DNA of 64,000 nucleotides from Tamaricihabitans halophyticus (GTDB lineage Bacteria; Actinomycetota; Actinomycetes; Mycobacteriales; Pseudonocardiaceae), in contig NZ_SLXQ01000008.1 of NCBI RefSeq assembly GCF_004340875.1, forward strand, positions 186,001-250,000, read 5' to 3'. The translations under genes and the position numbers were made by a program. Below, piece after piece: positions 56,362 through 64,000 of the stretch (position 1 is its first letter; every line of letters begins with the position of its first letter). Under the pieces are notes generated by a model. It was not told the origin of the DNA. It worked only from the letters and a program-made list of their open reading frames with translations, and did not search any database.

Positions 56362-57345
56362 GTGCAACGCTGGCGTGGACTGGAGCAATTGCCCGGTAGC
56401 TGGGGCCGCTGCGTGGTCACCATCGGGGTGTTCGACGGAGTGCATCGCGGTCACCAGACCCTGATCAACCGTGCGGTGGAGATCGCTCGACGGCAAGGCC
56501 TGCCGAGTGTGGTCCTCACCTTCGACCCGCATCCGGCCGAGGTCGTGCGTCCGGGAAGTCATCCGGCGCAACTGACGACGCTGCGCCGCAAGGCCGAGTT
56601 ACTCGAACAGCTCGGGGTGGACGTGCTCTGCGTACTCCCGTTCACTCTCGAACTTTCCCGTCTGTCGGCGGATGAATTCGTCCACGAGATCCTGGTTGAA
56701 CACTTGCATGTGGACACCGTGGTGGTCGGCGAGAACTTTCGCTTCGGTGCGGGGGCCAAGGGCAATGTGGAGCTGTTGCGGCGGCTCGGCCAGCGGTTCG
56801 GGTTCGTGGTGGAGGGCGCCGAACTGGTGCATGCTCCGCTGCCCGCGCGCGACGGTGTGGCTGCCCCCGCCGCCGAGGCGATGATTACCTACTCGTCCAC
56901 CTACGTCCGCTCGTGTATCGACGCGGGCGATGTCGCGGCGGCCGCGGTGGCGCTTGGCCGCCCGCACCGGGTCGAGGGGATCGTGGTGCGCGGTGATGGC
57001 CGTGGCCACGAATTGGGGTACCCGACGGCGAACCTGAGCCCGCCGCGTCATTCGGCCATTCCTTCGGATGGCGTGTACGCCTGCCGATTCCTGCCGCTCG
57101 CCGAAGACCGGGCGGCACTGACCGCCGCCGTGTCGGTTGGTACGAACCCGACGTTTTCCGGGCGGGAGCGCCGGGTTGAGGCCTATGTGTTGGATGTGGA
57201 CGCGGACTTCTACGGCCAGCACGTGGCGCTCGACTTCATCGCCAGGCTGCGTGATCAGGAGCGGTTCGACTCACCGGATGCGCTGATCGAGCGGATGGAC
57301 GATGATGTCCGGCGTACTCGGGAATTGGTTTCCCCGCCCGAGTGA
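56362..57345 (+). CDS. ribF: Bifunctional riboflavin kinase/FAD synthetase
   Basis: The 327-residue protein has an N-terminal nucleotidyltransferase domain (GVFDGVHRGHQTLI; FDPHP; GENFRFGAGAKG) and a C-terminal riboflavin kinase domain (GRGHELGYPTANL; GVY; GTNPTF). It makes FMN and then FAD. GTG 56362 gives the usual start (QRWRGLEQLP); a GTG at 56308 overlapping truB would add 18 residues. It belongs to the truB-ribF housekeeping string. Confidence 0.94.
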   Translation: MQRWRGLEQLPGSWGRCVVTIGVFDGVHRGHQTLINRAVEIARRQGLPSVVLTFDPHPAEVVRPGSHPAQLTTLRRKAELLEQLGVDVLCVLPFTLELSRLSADEFVHEILVEHLHVDTVVVGENFRFGAGAKGNVELLRRLGQRFGFVVEGAELVHAPLPARDGVAAPAAEAMITYSSTYVRSCIDAGDVAAAAVALGRPHRVEGIVVRGDGRGHELGYPTANLSPPRHSAIPSDGVYACRFLPLAEDRAALTAAVSVGTNPTFSGRERRVEAYVLDVDADFYGQHVALDFIARLRDQERFDSPDALIERMDDDVRRTRELVSPPE

Positions 57346-57474
57346 CGGCGGAGCCGGTGCCACCGATTGGGGGATGCGGGTGAATGTCCGGCCAGGAACT
57401 CTAGGAATTCGGCGTGGTGAGCGGCGTCCCCTGGCAAGATGCCCGGTGTGTCCGCACCGAGGGGAGAGGACAAC

Positions 57475-57957
57475 GTGGAGGAGCAAAAGGTCGTCCAGCG
57501 CAATCTGGCTCTGCAGCGGGAGTGGTACGGCGAGCCGCTAGGGGATCGGGTGCGTCGCCTGGTCGTGGCATTCGACGTGTCCCAGGCGAACCTCGCCGAG
57601 GTTCTTGGTATCAGCGCGCCGATGCTCAGCCAGGTCATGAGCGGTCGTCGCGCCAAGATCGGCAACCCCGCCGTGCTGGCCAGGATGATCATGCTCGAGC
57701 GCAAGGTGCTGACGCCGGAGGTGGTCTCCGGGGAGCGCGAGGCGCTGCATGGGGTGTTGGAAGAGGTGCGGCAGTCGCGGCCGACCGTGGGGCGGGACAG
57801 CGTGCCGGTGGGGTCGAGCCCGGATGATGCGGTCGTGCTGACGGTGCTCAAGGAAGCCATTGAGGAGGACGGGGATCTGGACAAGGCTGCTCGGCTGCTT
57901 GACGATGACTTTCCGGCACTCGCCGATCTGGTGCGCAGGGCCGGGGAGGATTTCTGA
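57475..57957 (+). CDS. HTH protein conserved between ribF and rpsO
   Basis: The 160-residue protein has an XRE-like helix-turn-helix at about residues 28-75 (FDVSQANLAEVLGISAPMLSQVMSGRRAKIGNPAVLARM) and an acidic helical C-terminus. The GTG at 57475 is preceded by GGGGAGAGG. It is a soluble probable DNA-binding protein found at this place in related actinobacteria, but its regulon is unknown. The 247 bases to rpsO probably contain the rpsO promoter and 5' UTR; no further gene is seen there. Confidence 0.75.
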   Translation: MEEQKVVQRNLALQREWYGEPLGDRVRRLVVAFDVSQANLAEVLGISAPMLSQVMSGRRAKIGNPAVLARMIMLERKVLTPEVVSGEREALHGVLEEVRQSRPTVGRDSVPVGSSPDDAVVLTVLKEAIEEDGDLDKAARLLDDDFPALADLVRRAGEDF

Positions 57958-58204
57958 CCATCCGTGGCGCGGCGATGACGCTGGGCGATATCTGGGGTGC
58001 TTCAGGCGAACGCGGGGATGGTCGGGAGCATCGCCGCGTCGACGTGCCGAGGTGCGCTGACGAACTGGGCCATGCGCAGCCAAAACAACCTGGCCTGCTA
58101 CCCTGCGATCTGGGTCTGGCTGCGGTCCGTGGCGGCCGGTACCGACTTGCCCCGTGGCAACACCGCGCGGGGCCCGCACGGCACTGATACTGAGGAGATC
58201 ACGA

Positions 58205-58474
58205 GTGGCACTGTCCACCGAAGAGAAGCAGGCTGTCCTGAGCGAGTACGGGCTCAAGGATGGCGACACCGGTTCGCCGGAGGCCCAGGTCGCGCTGCTG
58301 ACCAAGCGCATTACCGGGCTCACTGAGCACCTGAAGGTGCACAAACAGGACCACCACTCGCGGCGGGGCCTGTTGCTACTGGTCGGCCGTCGCCGCCGGT
58401 TGCTCAACTACGTGCGAAAGCTGGACGTGAACCGCTATCGCTCGCTGATTCAGCGCCTCGGTTTGCGCCGGTGA
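58205..58474 (+). CDS. rpsO: 30S ribosomal protein S15
   Basis: The 89-residue product is of exact family length, starting at GTG 58205 with GAGGAG 7 bases upstream. The motifs [26 protein letters not shown] and [12 protein letters not shown] are diagnostic, with the conserved rRNA-contact His and Asp residues in HxxDxHSRRG. It binds 16S rRNA helices 20-22 and nucleates the 30S platform. It is followed by a hairpin and pnp, as in most bacteria. Confidence 0.98.
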   Translation: MALSTEEKQAVLSEYGLKDGDTGSPEAQVALLTKRITGLTEHLKVHKQDHHSRRGLLLLVGRRRRLLNYVRKLDVNRYRSLIQRLGLRR

Positions 58475-58482
58475 GACACTGA

Positions 58483-58517
58483 CGAAGGGGGATCCTCGCG
58501 ACGAGGTTCCCCCTTCG
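58483..58517 (+). terminator. Hairpin between rpsO and pnp
   Basis: CGAAGGGGGA pairs with TCCCCCTTCG, and after one T-T mismatch CCTCG pairs with CGAGG around a CGA loop. The stem of about 15 bp lies 9 bases after the rpsO stop. It can act as a terminator or, as in other bacteria, as a processing site (RNase III) in the rpsO-pnp transcript. The region 58518-58704 holds the pnp leader and no gene. Confidence 0.75.
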
Positions 58518-58704
58518 CGGTAATTGAACAAGACAAGAGGGCCACGCGCCGTTCGGGACGTTTGTTCGCCGGTCCTCGGTAGTGGTTTTCGGGCTTGATA
58601 TCCCGAGAACTTCGATCGAAGGCCGGCCTCGTTCCCCGCGATACGCGCCGCTCCGGCGTTGTTGTCGTATCCAGCGTGCGGTCCTCGTGAGACGAGGAGA
58701 AAAC

Positions 58705-60962
58705 ATGACCGACTCGGGCGTCTACGAGACGACCGCCGTGATCGACAACGGTCGGTTCGGCTCGCGCACCGTGCGCTTCGAGACTGGCCGGCTCGCCAAG
58801 CAGGCGGCCGGCAGCGTCGTCGCTTATCTGGACGACGAAACCATGCTGCTGTCCGCGACCACCGCGTCCCAGCAGCCCAAGGAGCATTTCGACTTCTTCC
58901 CGCTGACCGTGGACGTGGAAGAGCGGATGTATGCCATCGGCAAGATCCCCGGCGCGTTCTTCCGCAGGGAGGGGCGGCCGTCCACCGACGCGATCCTGAC
59001 CTGCCGGCTGATTGACCGGCCGTTGCGCCCATCGTTCGCGGACGGCCTGCGCAACGAGATCCAGGTCGTGGTGACCGTACAGAGCCTGAACCCGCAGGAT
59101 CCGTACGACGTGCTCGCGATCAACGCGGCCTCCGCGTCGACGCAGATCGCCGGCCTGCCGTTCTCCGGTCCCGTCGGCGGCGTCCGGATGGCGCTGCTGC
59201 ACGACAACGCGGGCGATGACCAGTGGGTCGCCTTCCCGACCTGGGAGCAGCTGGAGAAGGCAACCTTCAACATGGTGGTCGCCGGCCGGGTCGTCGGCGA
59301 CGATGTCGCGATCATGATGGTGGAGGCCGAAGGTACCGAGCACACCCTCGATCTGATCGCCGACGGCGCGAAGGCGCCGGACGAGCGGGTGGTAGCCGAG
59401 GGACTGGACGCGGCCAAGCCGTACATCCGGGTGCTCTGCGCCGCGCAGGAGGAACTTGCCGGGCATGCCAGCAAGCCAGCCGGCCAGTACCCGCTGTTCC
59501 ACGCCTACGAGCAGGACGCCTACGACGCCGTTGCCGCGATGGCCTCCGCGAAGCTGACGACCGCGCTCGCCGTCGCGGGTAAGCAGGAGCGGGACAACGC
59601 CACCGACGAGGTGAAGGCCGAGGTCCTGGACCAGATCGGCGTCGGCGAGGGCGAGGCCTTCGCCGGCAGGGAGAAGGAGATCGGCGCCGCGTTCCGGGCG
59701 CTGACCAAGAAACTGATCCGGCAGCGCATCCTGCGCGACAAGGTGCGCATCGACGGTCGCGGCGTCACCGACATCCGGCAGCTCTCCGCCGAGGTCGCGG
59801 TGGTTCCGCGGGCGCACGGCTCGGCGCTGTTCGAGCGCGGCGAGACCCAGATCCTGGGCATCACCACGCTGAACATGCTGCGCATGGAGCAGTCGCTGGA
59901 CACGCTCTCGCCGGAAACCAGCAAGCGCTACCTGCACCACTACAACTTCCCGCCGTTCTCCACCGGGGAGACCGGCCGAGTTGGCACGCCGAAGCGGCGC
60001 GAGATCGGCCACGGCATGCTCGCCGAGCGCGCGCTCGTGCCGGTACTGCCGAAGCGCGATGAGTTCCCCTACGCGATTCGCCAGGTCTCCGAGGCGCTTG
60101 GCTCGAACGGTTCCACCTCGATGGGTTCGGTCTGCGCATCCACGATGGGGCTGTTCAACGCCGGTGTTCCGCTGAAGGCCGCGGTCGCCGGGATCGCCAT
60201 GGGTCTGGTGTCGGACGAGCTGGAGAACGCGGCCGGCGAGACCGAGCGGCACTACGTCGCGCTGACCGACATCCTCGGCGCTGAGGATGCCTTTGGCGAT
60301 ATGGACTTCAAGGTAGCCGGTACCAAGGACGTGGTGACCGCGCTGCAGCTGGACACCAAACTGGACGGTATTCCCTCCGAGGTGCTGGCGCAGGCGCTGG
60401 CTCAGGCCAAGGACGCCCGGCTGACCATTTTGGACGTTATCGCCGAGGCGATCGAGGGCCCGGACGAGATGAGCCCGTACGCGCCGCGGGTGACCAGCGT
60501 GAAGATCCCGGTGGACAAGATCGGTGAGGTGATCGGCCCGAAGGGCAAGATGATCAACTCGATCACCGAGGAGACCGGCGCCGATGTGTCCATTGAGGAC
60601 GACGGCACGATCTACGTTGGTGCCGAAGACGGCCCGTCCGCCGAGGCCGCGATCGACAAGATCAATGCGATCGCCAACCCGCAGCTGCCCAAGGTGGGCG
60701 AGCGGTTCCTCGGCACCGTGGTGAAGACCGCTGCCTTCGGTGCCTTCGTATCGCTGCTACCCGGCAAGGATGGCCTCGTGCACATCTCCAAGCTGGGCAA
60801 CGGCAAGCGCATCGGCAAGGTCGAGGATGTGGTCAACGTCGGCGACAAGCTGCGCGTGGAGATCGCTGATATCGACCAGCGGGGCAAGATCAGCCTGATC
60901 GTCGTGAACGAAGAGGACGAGGGTGCCGCCGCTGCCGACGCCGACAAGGAGACGGCCGCACA

Positions 60963-60966
<4 letters not shown>
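58705..60966 (+). CDS. pnp: Polynucleotide phosphorylase (GpsI)
   Basis: The 753-residue enzyme has two RNase PH-like domains separated by an alpha-helical domain, then KH (about 600-655; [18 protein letters not shown]) and S1 (about 665-735; [28 protein letters not shown]) domains. It degrades RNA 3' to 5' phosphorolytically and adds tails. ATG 58705 has GAGGAG 9 bases upstream. The gene follows rpsO and overlaps the M16 peptidase gene by 4 bases. Its length is normal for the actinobacterial GpsI form. Confidence 0.97.
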
Positions 60967-63085
<2,119 letters not shown>

Positions 63086-63097
63086 GGTGGCGCTCCG

Positions 63098-63562
63098 GTG
63101 AGGAACAAGGCGCTGGCCATGGTGCTCCTGCTGAGCGCGGCCACCGCGCTGTACATCCTGTTGCTCGCCGGTAGGGCGATCGCGTTGTTGCGGGACGGCA
63201 GTGCACCGGCCGTCGCGCTTGGCATCGGGGTACTGCTGTTGCCGCTGCTCGGGGTCTGGATGCTGGTGACCACGCTGCGGTTCGGGCTGCGCACCGATCG
63301 ACTGGCGAAACGGTTGGCCGCTGAGGGCGGGTTGCCGGATACCTCGGAGCTACCCCGCCGGCCGTCTGGGCGAGTGGACCGGGACGCGGCCGATATCTGG
63401 TTCGAGGAGCGTCGTGCCGAGGTCAACGCGTCTCCGGACGACTGGCGAGCGTGGTTCCGGCTGGCGCACGGTTACGACATCGCGGGGGATCGTGGACGCG
63501 CCCGCGAGGCCATGCGCAAAGCCCTGGACCTTTCCGAGGCCCCGCAACCGCAAGATCCCTGA
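63098..63562 (+). CDS. Membrane protein with TPR-like cytosolic tail
   Basis: The 154-residue product has two transmembrane helices (about 7-27 and 38-58) and a hydrophilic C-terminus with a TPR-like helix pair (DDWRAWFRLAHGYDIAGDRGRAREAMRKAL). It is a conserved actinobacterial protein next to dapB, with unknown role. The GTG start lies 12 bases after dapB. The final residues QDP and stop are formed by a copy of the 3'-end repeat. Confidence 0.7.
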   Translation: MRNKALAMVLLLSAATALYILLLAGRAIALLRDGSAPAVALGIGVLLLPLLGVWMLVTTLRFGLRTDRLAKRLAAEGGLPDTSELPRRPSGRVDRDAADIWFEERRAEVNASPDDWRAWFRLAHGYDIAGDRGRAREAMRKALDLSEAPQPQDP

Positions 63563-63575
63563 AGAACGCGGTCAC
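63546..63575 (+). repeat. Copy E of the stop-codon-containing 3'-end repeat
   Basis: On the plus strand it reads ACCGCAAGATCCC, TGA, AGAACGCGGT: the stem arms ACCGC and GCGGT surround the stop of the preceding gene. It matches copies C, D and F base by base around the stop codon. This is the only copy in the plus-strand sense, and the only plus-strand gene ending in one. Confidence 0.6.
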
Positions 63576-63600
63576 GGAGCGCGCCGGGGTGCCGTGATGG

Positions 63601-64000
63601 TTAGGCGATCAGCAGACCAGGGCAGGCGGCAAGGGCGCAGAACCGGATAGCTCGGCCGACGTAGCCGGTGGTCAGGAACGTGCTCAGGCGCATCCCCACA
63701 TAGCCGGCCAAGATGGTCGTCGCCATGAACGGCGGGAGCCCGCTGACCGAGCTGAATCCCATCGTTGTCACCATCCACGCCGGCTGCCGATGGCACCGCT
63801 CGCGGATCGCCTCCAACCGGGCGCGCACCCGTTTGAACCGTAACTGCCAGCGAATGCGTCGCGCGGACAGTGGCCGTGGCCCGCGCCGTAGCCACGCGGG
63901 CAGCCGGATCGTGCCGCGCCCCGCGTAGTAATACGGCACCTTGCCGGCCAACTGCCCGCCGGCGACCACGAGTCCAATCGCCAGCCATGGGATATCCGGG
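63601..64000 (-). CDS. Membrane protein, N-terminus cut by window edge
   Basis: The reading frame stays open to the window end (upstream residues PDIPWLAIGLVVAGG), so the start is outside. Visible segments are a first hydrophobic helix with GGQLAGKVPYYY, an Arg-rich cytoplasmic stretch, and two hydrophobic helices with GLPPFMATTILAGYVGMRL. This resembles the VTT/DedA-like or YqaA-like small membrane protein superfamily, but assignment is tentative. It is convergent with the gene at 63098. Confidence 0.6.
   Translation of the reverse strand, partial: PDIPWLAIGLVVAGGQLAGKVPYYYAGRGTIRLPAWLRRGPRPLSARRIRWQLRFKRVRARLEAIRERCHRQPAWMVTTMGFSSVSGLPPFMATTILAGYVGMRLSTFLTTGYVGRAIRFCALAACPGLLIA

Noticed and set aside
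58450-60252. 600-codon open frame antisense to pnp
   Set aside because: Shadow of a well-supported housekeeping gene, without domain features.

Overview
The window is a high-GC actinobacterial chromosome segment, most likely from a Pseudonocardiaceae-like genus. The evidence is dense coding on both strands with many GTG/TTG starts, a WhiB3-type Fe-S regulator, an F420-type luciferase-like oxidoreductase, a SigB/SigF-type sigma factor with RsbW partner, DUF5753/DUF6879 modules, an Erm-family methyltransferase, and the conserved order truB-ribF-HTH-rpsO-pnp-M16 peptidase-dapB. Taxonomy is inferred from gene content only. No rRNA gene, tRNA gene or CRISPR array was recognised.

Layout. 1-5.1 kb: a sugar module on the minus strand (secreted protein, ascorbate-type PTS EIIC-EIIB-EIIA, SIS phosphosugar protein cut by the left edge), headed by a perfect dre-like palindrome and facing an unusual XRE+TetR fusion regulator. 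5-10.9 kb: a tyrosine phosphatase, a three-domain SCP2 protein with an epoxide-hydrolase-like partner, a membrane glycosyltransferase-like protein, an ArsR regulator and a small secreted protein. 10.9-21.1 kb: acyl-CoA catabolism (F420 oxidoreductase, TetR, SDR, three acyl-CoA dehydrogenases, APH-type kinase, MaoC, SDR), with an IS110-family element inserted between MaoC and its upstream SDR. 21.2-25.6 kb: regulators (WhiB, UTRA-only protein, GntR/UTRA, sigma factor, RsbW, frameshifted STAS gene). 25.3-36.2 kb: HesB-like protein, phosphoribosyltransferase, FAD oxidoreductase, HrpA helicase, Trk/Ktr potassium uptake, an acyl-CoA dehydrogenase and TetR.

36.2-43.6 kb: erm with a candidate macrolide-sensing leader, an M50-like membrane protease, proA, ctaD, serB and a PTH2-domain protein. 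43.6-45.7 kb: an AT-richer XRE/DUF6879 islet bracketed by a ~45-bp direct repeat. 45.7-52.8 kb: DJ-1/GlxA, AraC/SDR, DinG and bioY. 53-64 kb: secreted protein, MFS transporter and the translation/RNA-decay/lysine housekeeping cluster.

The main non-routine signals are: (1) a short repeat family at gene 3' ends whose copies place a stop codon at one fixed position, with copies bracketing two accessory cassettes; (2) the direct-repeat islet; (3) the erm leader peptide with Arg-X-Arg motifs and mutually exclusive hairpins; (4) a one-base frameshift fusing STAS and RsbW; (5) the IS110 element with a candidate bridge-RNA region.
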